Source of the DNA: Campylobacterota bacterium
Lineage (GTDB): Bacteria; Campylobacterota; Campylobacteria; Campylobacterales; Nitratiruptoraceae
Length of the DNA stretch: 60,290 nucleotides
NCBI GenBank assembly: GCA_013153715.1
Contig: JAADDW010000006.1
Location: 1 to 60,290, forward strand
Direction: 5' to 3'
Position 1 is the stretch's first letter, and each line of letters begins with the position of its first letter. Position numbers and translations under genes: made by a program. Of the stretch, positions 35,752 through 42,732 are shown piece after piece. The notes beneath the pieces were generated by a model that did no database searches, was not told the origin of the DNA, and worked only from the letters and a program-made list of their open reading frames with translations.

Positions 35752-36638
35752 AGATCCTCATAGTCGAAAATGAGATCTACCTGGCCCAGAGTATAGCCAG
35801 CAAACTCTCTGAGAAGGGGTACACCTGCGAGATAGCCGCCTCGGTCCACGACGCCCTGAAGGAGGATGAGGTGGAGGTGGTCCTCCTCTCCACCAATATG
35901 AGTGGTCAGAACTTCTACCCCGTCATAGAGCGGTATCGGGAGAGCATCATTATCCTCCTGGTCTCCTATATCTCCCAGGATACGGTCTCCGATCCCCTCC
36001 AGGCAGGAGCCAACGACTACATTCTGAAGCCCTTTATGATCGAAGAGCTGATCCGAAAGATCGAGCACTTCATCGAGTACCAACGGCTCAAGGCCCAGAA
36101 CGAGTGTTACAAGAGCTATATCGACTACGCCCTCCAGGGGCTGGAGGTGGGGTATATCTCCATAAAGGAGCCCCTTCCCCTCTTCCTCAAGACCAACTAC
36201 CAGCGGTACGCCGACGCCTACGCCTTCCAATTTGCCGACCTGTTGGGGGAGACCTTCCGCTTCTACTCCCTTGCCGAGAAGGGGAGTCTCAACAGAATCA
36301 GGCAGGAGAAGGAGCGGCAACTCCTCTATATCACCGACTATCAGAGTCTCAAGAGGAGTGAGAGGGAACAGTTCCTCCAGGCTGTCGAGGGGAAGAGGGC
36401 CCTCATCTCGACGACGGAGCCTCTGGAGGAGGAGATCCCCTATAGGGTGGTGGAGTTGAAGAGCGATAACAAGATCTACGACATCAACGATATTCTGACA
36501 ATAGATGAGTATGTCAAATATGTGATCATTAATTATCAGAACAAATTTCCCGATACTATTCTCTCCAAGAAGTTGGGTATTTCCCGAAAAAGTCTATGGG
36601 AGAAGAGGAAAAAGTATGAAATCTTCAAAAAGAGATAG
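35748..36638 (+). CDS. HP1021-type atypical orphan response regulator
   Basis: 296 residues. The N-terminal receiver domain is MKILIVENEIYLAQSIASKL ... VVLLSTNM ... ANDYILKPF. The phospho-acceptor Asp is replaced by Ser48, while the conserved Lys is kept. The middle has no known catalytic motif. The C-terminus (DEYVKYVIINYQ...ILSKKLGISRKSLWEKRKKYEI) is a Fis/NtrC-like helix-turn-helix. Position and structure match Helicobacter HP1021 and its Campylobacter counterpart, phosphorylation-independent regulators that bind oriC and many promoters. It overlaps ispDF by 4 bp and the ATP-sulfurylase-like gene by 23 bp. A longer frame upstream within ispDF is not real. Confidence 0.9.
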   Translation: MKILIVENEIYLAQSIASKLSEKGYTCEIAASVHDALKEDEVEVVLLSTNMSGQNFYPVIERYRESIIILLVSYISQDTVSDPLQAGANDYILKPFMIEELIRKIEHFIEYQRLKAQNECYKSYIDYALQGLEVGYISIKEPLPLFLKTNYQRYADAYAFQFADLLGETFRFYSLAEKGSLNRIRQEKERQLLYITDYQSLKRSEREQFLQAVEGKRALISTTEPLEEEIPYRVVELKSDNKIYDINDILTIDEYVKYVIINYQNKFPDTILSKKLGISRKSLWEKRKKYEIFKKR

Positions 36639-37806
36639 CCTCTTCATCGACAGAGAGGCTCTCGCCACCCTGGCCCTCCTCCAGGAGGGTCTCCTCTACC
36701 CCGTCACCAAGTTGATGGGGTCCAAGGAGGCCCAGGAGGTCGATGAGACAAAGGAGTACCACGGAAGGTCCTTCCCCTTCCCCTTCATCTTCGCCCCTGC
36801 GGGGAAGAGAAATGAAGAGGTGCTCCGAAGGGCCCAGAGGGGGGATCAGCTGGACCTCATCGAAGGGGGAAAGAAGGTGGGGGAGATCGTTGTCGATGAG
36901 GTCTTCCCCATCGATCCGATCCAGAGGTTGAAGAGTATCTACGGAACCAGCGATACCTCCCACCCAGGGATCATCTCCACCCTCAAGAGAATGGGAAAGT
37001 ATGCCCTCAGCGGTGACTACTGGGTAGATTTCGACGAGGTCCACAGAACCAAGGAGCTCATAGTGAAGAGGAAGAGGGAGCTCAAGGCGAAGCGGGTCTC
37101 CGCCATCATGCTGGCCGCCAAACCCCTCCACAGGGCCCACGAGCGGCTGATCCGCCTCACCCTGGAGAATAGCGATCTCGTCGTCCTCTTCCTCCTCAAA
37201 CCCTACTCCAAGGAGAGGTTCACCTACGAACTCCGCCATAAGATACTGGATTACTTTGTCAAAAACTACCTCCCCAAGAACAGGGTCATTATAGCTCCCC
37301 TGGAGAATACCTACATCTTCGCCGGCTTCAACGAGCTCATCATCGACGCCATTGTCGCCCAGAATTTCGGTTGCACCAAACTTGTCGTCGGACAGAACCA
37401 CGCCGGCCTCAACCTCTACTACGACACCAAGAACAACCTCAAGAGCGTCTTTGACAGGCTCAAGGGGATCTCCATCGATATAGAGGTGATCAGCGAATTT
37501 GTCTATTGCAACGAGTGTAAGACAATTGTGAGCACCAATACCTGTCCCCACGGAAGCCACCACCATATCTGTTACCATGCCGACTCCATCATGGAGCTCC
37601 TGGAACTGGGGATCCTCCCTCCTGCCGTCCTGGTCAGGAAGGAGATCAGCGCCATTATCCTCAGCCGCTTCTTCCCCCACCGCTTCAAAAATCTCGGCAA
37701 ACTCTTTGCAGACTTCGTCCCCAGTCCGGGGCTCATGGAGAAGCACAGTGAAGAGGATTTCTATATTGAGCTCATGAAGCTCTACCAGACCACATCTCTC
37801 ACTTAG
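36616..37806 (+). CDS. ATP-sulfurylase-like protein with altered active-site motifs
   Basis: 396 residues with the overall layout of dissimilatory-type Sat: an N-terminal PUA-like part, a nucleotidyltransferase core, and the zinc-like region FVYCNECKTIVSTNTCPHGSHHH. The key core motifs are changed: QxRNPxHxxH reads MLAAKPLHRAHERLIR, keeping only the HxxH, and GRDHAG reads GQNHAG. The loss of QxRN, which binds sulfate and ATP, makes true sulfate adenylylation doubtful. Other Campylobacterota carry a similar gene between the HP1021-type regulator and pgpA. Its real substrate is unknown. No APS reductase gene is nearby. Confidence 0.8.
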   Translation: MKSSKRDSLFIDREALATLALLQEGLLYPVTKLMGSKEAQEVDETKEYHGRSFPFPFIFAPAGKRNEEVLRRAQRGDQLDLIEGGKKVGEIVVDEVFPIDPIQRLKSIYGTSDTSHPGIISTLKRMGKYALSGDYWVDFDEVHRTKELIVKRKRELKAKRVSAIMLAAKPLHRAHERLIRLTLENSDLVVLFLLKPYSKERFTYELRHKILDYFVKNYLPKNRVIIAPLENTYIFAGFNELIIDAIVAQNFGCTKLVVGQNHAGLNLYYDTKNNLKSVFDRLKGISIDIEVISEFVYCNECKTIVSTNTCPHGSHHHICYHADSIMELLELGILPPAVLVRKEISAIILSRFFPHRFKNLGKLFADFVPSPGLMEKHSEEDFYIELMKLYQTTSLT

Positions 37807-37817
37807 GAGTGGCTCCA

Positions 37818-38273
37818 ATGCGCAACTGCTTTCTCACAGGGTGTTATACAGGTCTCCTCCCCAAGGCCCCGGGAACATGGGGATCCCTTCTGGGGGTAGT
37901 CCTCGCCTTCCTCATCCTCCTCTTCCTCCCCCAATCTACCCTCTTCCTCCTGGCCCTCCTCATAACGGTGGTCGCCGTCAGGGAGATCGACAGATATGAG
38001 GCTGAAGGGGGGATCCATGACGATCCGAAGATAGTGATCGATGAGGTGGCCGGAGTCCTCTTCGGAGCCTCCATCCTCCCCTCCACCCACCCCCTCTGGC
38101 TCCTGGTCCTCCTGGTCATTTTCCGTATCCTCGACATAAAGAAACCCTCCCTCATCTCCAGGGCCGAGGGACTTCCCGGCGGAATGGGGGTGATGGCCGA
38201 CGATATTGTGGCTGGAATTGTGGGGGGGCTGGTGACCGGACTCCTCTTCGTCCTCTTCTCCCATCTCCCATGA
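37818..38273 (+). CDS. pgpA: Phosphatidylglycerophosphatase A
   Basis: 151 residues. FLTGCYTGLLPKAPGTWGSLLGV at the start, the catalytic acidic residues in DPKIVIDEVAGVLFG, and FRILDIKKPSLISRAEGLPGGMGVMADDIVAGIVGG are typical of PgpA. There are four membrane helices. It dephosphorylates phosphatidylglycerol phosphate at the inner membrane. GGAG 8 bases before the ATG at 37818 favours that start; a GTG at 37809 overlaps the ribosome binding site. It follows the Sat-like gene by 11 bp. Confidence 0.93.
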   Translation: MRNCFLTGCYTGLLPKAPGTWGSLLGVVLAFLILLFLPQSTLFLLALLITVVAVREIDRYEAEGGIHDDPKIVIDEVAGVLFGASILPSTHPLWLLVLLVIFRILDIKKPSLISRAEGLPGGMGVMADDIVAGIVGGLVTGLLFVLFSHLP

Positions 38274-38286
38274 GAAAGGAGGTTCC

Positions 38287-38946
38287 ATGCTGAAGCGGCT
38301 CTTAGAACTCATCCTCCCCTCCGAAGATACGGTCTATAAGAGGAACCTCATCGAGACAATTGTCAAGGAGGACCCCAGCCGATCCCCCAAGGAGCTCTCC
38401 ACCAAGGAGATAGGGGAGCTGGAGGAGCTCCTCAACACCCTCCTCCTGGAGAAGGGGGTAGAGTGTAAAGGGGGAGAGGAGAGAGTGGCAAGAGAGATCT
38501 TCCGAGGGAGGGGAAGGAGAAGGGGAGGTGGAGAGAGGAGGAGAGGGAGTTCTCCCTCCAGGTTCTATGAGAGGTTTGTAGGGGAGTATCTGGAGAGGAG
38601 GGGGTATATTGTCAAATACAGCAGTATCGAGAGGGGGAGACGGAAGGGAGGGATAGATCTGATCGGGGTGAAGCGGGAGGAGCTCCTCCTGGTCCGGTGT
38701 GAGAGGGGAAGAGCTAACCAGAAGTTCGGAATTACCAGGAGAGATATTGAGAGGTTCCTCAAGGAGACAGAGGAGTTCCTCCAGAAAAACCCCCAATACA
38801 GGGGGTATAGGGTCAAGAGAATTCTGGTCACCCCCAGGAGAATTGGGGATCCCTCGGCCACCGCCTTCCTCAAAGAGCAGAGGGAGCTAGTCGAATACCT
38901 CTACCTCCCCCTCCCTACCGACTATAGAGGGCCAGTATCCCCTTGA
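38287..38946 (+). CDS. Restriction-endonuclease-fold (PD-(D/E)xK-like) protein of unknown function
   Basis: 219 residues. After a charged helical N-terminus and a very Arg/Gly-rich linker (about 73-90), the C-terminal half reads RFYERFVGEYLERRGYIVKYSS...GGIDLIGVKREELLLVRCERG. This matches the Mrr-like layout, with a Glu helix, GxxDLIG Asp and the third-motif strand. The third motif usually ends in (E/Q)xK, but here it is RCER, so nuclease activity may be lost or changed. No methyltransferase is adjacent. It follows pgpA by 13 bp and overlaps the convergent SYLF gene by 32 bp. Confidence 0.7.
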   Translation: MLKRLLELILPSEDTVYKRNLIETIVKEDPSRSPKELSTKEIGELEELLNTLLLEKGVECKGGEERVAREIFRGRGRRRGGGERRRGSSPSRFYERFVGEYLERRGYIVKYSSIERGRRKGGIDLIGVKREELLLVRCERGRANQKFGITRRDIERFLKETEEFLQKNPQYRGYRVKRILVTPRRIGDPSATAFLKEQRELVEYLYLPLPTDYRGPVSP

Positions 38947-39559
38947 GAACCTTCAAGAAGCGGTTCTCCACCTTCCGCTCGAAGAGGTCGTAGAGCCGCA
39001 CATAGCCGGCCTTATAGAAGAGCTCATAGAGGTCGAGATCCAGCTCCAATCTACTCCCTGCAAGGGCGACTCCCACAAATGCCTCCCGGGATCGGGCGTA
39101 GTAGTAGGCTCCCCTTCTCCTCTTAAGATGGGTGATCTCCTCCCCTATGGGACCGATGGCCACATCTAGATCGATACCGAGGACCAGCTCCTTTCCATTG
39201 GCCAAGGTCTGGAGTATTCCCCCCTCCATGAAGAGGATCACTATGTCGATTCTCTCAGCTCCACTCTGCCACCCCAGATTTTCGCTGTACATCTTGATAA
39301 AGAGGGGGTTGGACCAGCCGTAGGGTGTCTGGAAGAGGATCACTCCCCTCCCCACCCTTCTCCCCTTCCGTCCCCCCTTCTCCACCATATTGGGTATAAT
39401 AGCAATAGCCCTTGCCTCTTTGAGGAGCTGGGGTGGAATTCTCTCTTTGGGAAAGAGCATGAAGCGCCGGAGGGCCTTGGCGGCGTCTAAAAGGAGCCTG
39501 TCGATAGGGGAAGCGTATGCGAAGGAGAGGAGGAGAGAGAGGATGAGGATCGTTCGCAT
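38915..39559 (-). CDS. Secreted SYLF/Ysc84-domain lipid-binding protein
   Basis: 214 residues. A signal peptide (MRTILILSLLLSFAYASP) is followed by a SYLF domain: ARAIAIIPNMVEKGGRKGRRVGRGVIL, DIVILFMEGGILQTLANGKELVLGIDLDVAIGPIGEE, and YYARSREAFVGVALAGSRLELD. Bacterial SYLF proteins are periplasmic or outer-membrane-associated and bind lipids; their exact role is unclear. A TATAAT lies upstream at 39583-39588. The end overlaps the nuclease-fold gene. Confidence 0.85.
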   Translation of the reverse strand: MRTILILSLLLSFAYASPIDRLLLDAAKALRRFMLFPKERIPPQLLKEARAIAIIPNMVEKGGRKGRRVGRGVILFQTPYGWSNPLFIKMYSENLGWQSGAERIDIVILFMEGGILQTLANGKELVLGIDLDVAIGPIGEEITHLKRRRGAYYYARSREAFVGVALAGSRLELDLDLYELFYKAGYVRLYDLFERKVENRFLKVLKGILALYSR

Positions 39560-39582
39560 TAGCTCCCTTTGTGAGATAGATT

Positions 39583-39588
39583 ATTATA
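39583..39588 (-). promoter_or_regulatory. Putative -10 element for the SYLF gene
   Basis: TATAAT on the minus strand (in GTTATAATAATC), 24 bases before the SYLF ATG, in the 44-bp divergent gap. Confidence 0.45.
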
Positions 39589-39603
39589 ACAAAGCTTGTA
39601 GGA

Positions 39604-40521
39604 GTGACAATAAGAGAGGCCTTTAAAGATTTCTACAGAAACTTCCCCCGCCACCAGATAGAGAGGGCCATTGAATTCTTCGCCTGTTTCGGAGGAGGAG
39701 AGCCCCTCTTCATTCCCGATACCTCCCAAGATCTTATCGACAATCTGACCCGACTTTTTGAGTCCTATAGTGAGATCAAACCCCTCATCTCCGTGGAGAA
39801 CGAGCACCTCCTCTCGGCCTTCGCTACAGGGGATAGACGGATCGAGAGCACTATCAGGAAGAGCTTCCTTTCGGAAGCCCAAGGCTATGCCGCCCTCTCC
39901 CAGCTCATTGAGGGGAGCTACATTCGGAAGGTCTTGAGCAGGGAGAGACTCCCTAAAAAGGAGGCCAAGAGGAGGCTCAAAAAGGAGCTGAGGCGGTACC
40001 GTATCCAGCATAAGGTCGCCTTCACCAGACCCTTTTACCGCTTCTGGTACCGCTACATCTACCCCAACGAAGAGCTCCTCCTCAATGGGGAGGGGGATCT
40101 CCTCCTCTCCATCGTTTTGGACGATCTGGACAACTTTGTCAGTCTCCTCTTCGAGGAGCTCTCCAACGAGCTCCTCCAGGAGCGGTTTGGTCGCTCCCTC
40201 TCCAGCGGGAGCTACTGGGATCGGAAGGTGGAGATCGACATCTACATGGAGCTCCCCAACGGGGAGAGTCTTGTGGGAGAGTGCAAGTGGAAGAACTCCA
40301 AAATCTGCAAACAGACCCTCAACTCCTTGAAGAAGAGGGCGGCCATTGCCGGAATTGAACCGACCTACTACGCCCTCTTCTCCAAGAGCGGCTTCTCCAA
40401 TGAGCTCCTCAAAATGGGGGATAGGAACCTCCTCCTCTTCGATCTGGAGGATTTCAAAGAGTGGAGTGAGGAGACCGTCTATCGGAAGAGGGAGAAGCGG
40501 CCCTACTCCTTTGAGTTCTAG
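39604..40521 (+). CDS. DUF234-type protein with a PD-(D/E)xK nuclease motif and no ATPase domain
   Basis: 305 residues. The first half has a winged-helix-like region (QGYAALSQLIEGSYIRKVLSRE) leading to YRFWYRYIYPNEELL, the hallmark of DUF234, normally the C-terminal part of archaeal-type ATPases. The P-loop half is missing. The C-terminus carries WDRKVEIDIYMELPNGESLVGECKWKNSKI, with the Asp and E-x-K of a PD-(D/E)xK nuclease intact. The start is a GTG with GGAG directly adjacent, so the initiation site is weakly supported. It ends 7 bp before the FNR-type palindrome. Function unknown; possibly a remnant of a mobile or defence-type gene. Confidence 0.65.
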   Translation: MTIREAFKDFYRNFPRHQIERAIEFFACFGGGEPLFIPDTSQDLIDNLTRLFESYSEIKPLISVENEHLLSAFATGDRRIESTIRKSFLSEAQGYAALSQLIEGSYIRKVLSRERLPKKEAKRRLKKELRRYRIQHKVAFTRPFYRFWYRYIYPNEELLLNGEGDLLLSIVLDDLDNFVSLLFEELSNELLQERFGRSLSSGSYWDRKVEIDIYMELPNGESLVGECKWKNSKICKQTLNSLKKRAAIAGIEPTYYALFSKSGFSNELLKMGDRNLLLFDLEDFKEWSEETVYRKREKRPYSFEF

Positions 40522-40527
40522 GAAGAC

Positions 40528-40541
40528 TTGATCTAGATCAA
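40528..40541. promoter_or_regulatory. FNR/NNR-type operator
   Basis: TTGATCTAGATCAA is a perfect match to the FNR-family consensus TTGAT-N4-ATCAA. Its centre (40534.5) lies exactly 41.5 bp upstream of 40576, the start site expected from the -10 element TACAAT at 40564-40569. This is the classic class II activator arrangement. Sites of this kind bind oxygen sensors (FNR) or nitric-oxide sensors (NNR/DNR). Confidence 0.85.
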
Positions 40542-40563
40542 TGACAGAGGGGGGCCGTTGACC

Positions 40564-40569
40564 TACAAT
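40564..40569 (+). promoter_or_regulatory. -10 element of the FNR-type promoter
   Basis: TACAAT, 22 bases after the FNR-type palindrome and 36 bases before the first ATG of the operon. Spacing fits a class II FNR-dependent promoter with a start near 40576. Confidence 0.65.
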
Positions 40570-40605
40570 TAGGAGAAATTTTATCTTAATTATCTGGAGG
40601 TTCCT

Positions 40606-40953
40606 ATGGTAGAGATTCCACACGATGCCCAGACCGTCCCTGTTGAAGGGGCTACAGTTGAGTTCAAGAGGTTCGAGAAGGATGGGGTGACCTACTACGC
40701 CTTCGATACCTCCCGGTGCGGCCCTCCCGAGCCCATGGTCAATGCCATGGCCGGACTCAAGCTGATCAAGGGTCCCGAGACTAAGTTGATTATGATCAAC
40801 CACAAAACCCCCATGGGGCTCCTCAACAAGATCGGGGAGAACTACGAGATCCAGAAGGAGGAGCTCCCCGACGGTCGGGTAGAGCTGATCTTCAGTTACA
40901 AACCTGGAGCCAGTGAGAAGGCCGATCTCACCGACTCCCACTGCCACGGCTAG
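40606..40953 (+). CDS. DUF2249 (TusA-like fold) protein with a Cys/His tail
   Basis: 115 residues. The core FDTSRCGPPEPMVNAMAGLKLI ... LIMINHKTPMGLLNKIGENYEI is a DUF2249 signature, a fold related to the sulfur carrier TusA, whose RCPEP active-site Cys is here echoed by RCGPPEP. The C-terminus ends DSHCHG, a possible metal-binding tail. DUF2249 proteins often occur with nitrogen-oxide or Fe-S repair genes. It is the first gene of the FNR-type operon, with GGAGG before the ATG. Only 15 bp separate it from the membrane protein. The biochemical role is unknown. Confidence 0.8.
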   Translation: MVEIPHDAQTVPVEGATVEFKRFEKDGVTYYAFDTSRCGPPEPMVNAMAGLKLIKGPETKLIMINHKTPMGLLNKIGENYEIQKEELPDGRVELIFSYKPGASEKADLTDSHCHG

Positions 40954-40968
40954 AAGGAGGGGGAGGGG

Positions 40969-42204
40969 ATGTTCAATATTTCCAAGGAGTTCGCTCCACC
41001 ATTCAGACTGATCGCCCCCTTTTTCATTACGGGGGTGGCCTTCTACCTCCTGGCCTCTGCCGCTCTCCTCTTCTATCCCGCAACATTCCACTACGGAGAG
41101 CTCTCTGTCGCCGGTTGGGTCCACCTCTTCCTGGTGGGCTATGTGATGATGGTCATCTTCGGAGCTATGGCCCAGCTGGTCCCCGTGGTGGTGGAGAGCG
41201 GCCACTTCAGCGTTGACTGGTACTACCTCATCTTCCCCCTCCTCCTGGGAGGAACGGTCACTCTCATTCTCGGCTTCTGGTTCAATCCGATCCTCCTGGG
41301 CTTCGGGGGACTCCTGGTCCTCTCAGCCATGGTCATCTTCGCCGTTGAGGTCCTCCTCACCATCAGGAGGAGTCATCTCGACTCCTTGACGGTCAAGGCT
41401 GTCAAAGTCTCCAATATCTTCCTCCTCATCGGAATTGTGACAGGCTTCCTCATGGCCCTCACCCTCAGCGGTCTCCTGGGGATAGATGTGGAGGCTATGG
41501 TGCGGGTCCACCTATTTGCGGTCCTCGGGGGGTACATTATGATCACCATCTTCGGGATCAGCATGGTCCTCCTCCCCATGTTCGGCCTGGCCCACGGCTT
41601 TGACGAGGGACCGGTCAAGGGAGCCTTCAGACTGATGGTGGTGGCTGTCACAATCGCCCTCCTCTCCCCCCTAGGGGGAAATTTCCTCTTCCTCGTCGCC
41701 TTCCAGCTCTCCCTCCTGGCTGTCGCCCTCTACCTCTACCAGATCGCCCTCATCTACCGGACCAGGGTGAGGAGGGAGACGGAGGTCTGGTACCTCTCCA
41801 TGGTGGCCGGCTACAGCTTCCTCGCCCTTGCCCTCCTCCTGGGATTCCTGGTCCTCTTGAGTGGTGGGGAGCTCAACCTGGTCTATGCCATGGTCTGGGC
41901 CCTCTTCGCCTTCTTCGCCTTCCTCATCAACGGCCACCTCTACAAGATTGTCCCCTTTCTGGTCTGGTTCCACAGGTTCAGCCCCCTTGTCGGGAAGCGG
42001 AAGGTACCGATGCTCCATGAGATGTATCCCAAGAGGGGGGCCGCCATGGAGTTCTGGTTCTCCCTCATCGGCTCCCTCCTGGTGGAGTTGGGTCTCCTCA
42101 TAGAGAGCACCACAGCCCTCCGGGCCGGAGCCAGCTTCCTTCTGGTGGGGGCCATCTTCCTCGCCACCTCCCTCAAATTTATGCTCATGTTCAAGGAGTC
42201 TTGA
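40969..42204 (+). CDS. Polytopic membrane protein resembling NnrS or heme-copper oxidase subunit I
   Basis: 411 residues with about 11-12 membrane helices. Histidines fall in or near helices: H52 (GWVHLFLVGY), H181 (RVHLFAVLGGY), H209 (FGLAHGF), H323 (NGHLYKIVPF) and H335 (VWFHRFSPL). They suggest heme or copper binding, as in NnrS or the oxidase subunit I superfamily. The full set of oxidase ligands is not recognisable. It is likely an inner-membrane metalloprotein acting in nitric-oxide or low-oxygen metabolism, but this is inferred from the FNR-type promoter and neighbours. It ends with a 1-base overlap (TGATG) with the MIP18-type gene. Confidence 0.75.
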   Translation: MFNISKEFAPPFRLIAPFFITGVAFYLLASAALLFYPATFHYGELSVAGWVHLFLVGYVMMVIFGAMAQLVPVVVESGHFSVDWYYLIFPLLLGGTVTLILGFWFNPILLGFGGLLVLSAMVIFAVEVLLTIRRSHLDSLTVKAVKVSNIFLLIGIVTGFLMALTLSGLLGIDVEAMVRVHLFAVLGGYIMITIFGISMVLLPMFGLAHGFDEGPVKGAFRLMVVAVTIALLSPLGGNFLFLVAFQLSLLAVALYLYQIALIYRTRVRRETEVWYLSMVAGYSFLALALLLGFLVLLSGGELNLVYAMVWALFAFFAFLINGHLYKIVPFLVWFHRFSPLVGKRKVPMLHEMYPKRGAAMEFWFSLIGSLLVELGLLIESTTALRAGASFLLVGAIFLATSLKFMLMFKES

Positions 42205-42512
42205 TGGCTAAAGTGACAGAAGAACAGGTTTACGACGCAATACGGACCGTCATCGATCCGGAAGTGGGCTTCAATCTCGTCGATATGGGGCTCATCTACG
42301 GCGTCGACATTGATGATGAGAACAATGTCCATGTCAAGATGACCCTCTCCACCCGAGGGTGTCCCCTCCACCAGATGATGCAACAGTGGGTTAAGGAGGC
42401 GGTAGAGCGGATCCCCGATGTGAAGGAGGCGACGGTAGAGATTGTCTGGGATCCCCCCTGGAACATCTCCATGGCCAGCGATGTGGTCAAAAAGGCCCTC
42501 GGTGCTGGCTGA
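42204..42512 (+). CDS. MIP18-family (DUF59) Fe-S cluster assembly protein
   Basis: 102 residues, one DUF59 domain. IDPEVGFNLVDMGLIYGVDIDDENNVHVKMTLSTRGCPLHQMM carries the conserved Asp-Pro-Glu opening and the Cys of the TxxxCP loop, and EIVWDPPWNISMAS closes the fold. Relatives (SufT, PaaD, the N-domain of Mrp) help deliver Fe-S clusters. Start ATG 42204 is coupled to the upstream stop. The operon context suggests it matures a metal centre of the neighbouring proteins. Confidence 0.88.
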   Translation: MAKVTEEQVYDAIRTVIDPEVGFNLVDMGLIYGVDIDDENNVHVKMTLSTRGCPLHQMMQQWVKEAVERIPDVKEATVEIVWDPPWNISMASDVVKKALGAG

Positions 42513-42732
42513 GATAAAGAGGGAGCTCCGCCACCTCTACGGAGCCGGGATCCTCTTCTTCTACTATATGAAATACCCGATCCTCATAGGGTTGCCCATA
42601 CTCTACAATTTCTACGACTATCCGAGGAATATCTACCTCGATATTCTCTGGCTCTGGTCGGCCGGATTGGTCATCAAAGATGGCGTTGTCCTATTTCTGA
42701 GATGGAAGAGGGGAGAGAAGCTATGGAGATAA
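42502..42732 (+). CDS. Small membrane protein of the FNR-type operon
   Basis: 76 residues, starting with GTG at 42502 behind AAGG. The sequence LAEIKRELRHLYGAGILFFYYMKYPILIGLPILYNFYDYPRNIYLDILWLWSAGLVIKDGVVLFL gives one or two membrane helices, with a basic end (RWKRGEKLWR). It overlaps the MIP18 gene by 11 bp and the next gene by 10 bp, so it is embedded in the operon. I do not recognise a family. Its start is not certain, since an ATG-initiated frame also reaches upstream. Confidence 0.65.
   Translation: MLAEIKRELRHLYGAGILFFYYMKYPILIGLPILYNFYDYPRNIYLDILWLWSAGLVIKDGVVLFLRWKRGEKLWR

Noticed and set aside
39559-41205. 548-codon minus-strand frame across the DUF234 gene, the FNR-type promoter and the DUF2249 gene
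   Set aside because: Runs opposite three well-supported elements and shows low-complexity Glu/Gly/Leu composition.
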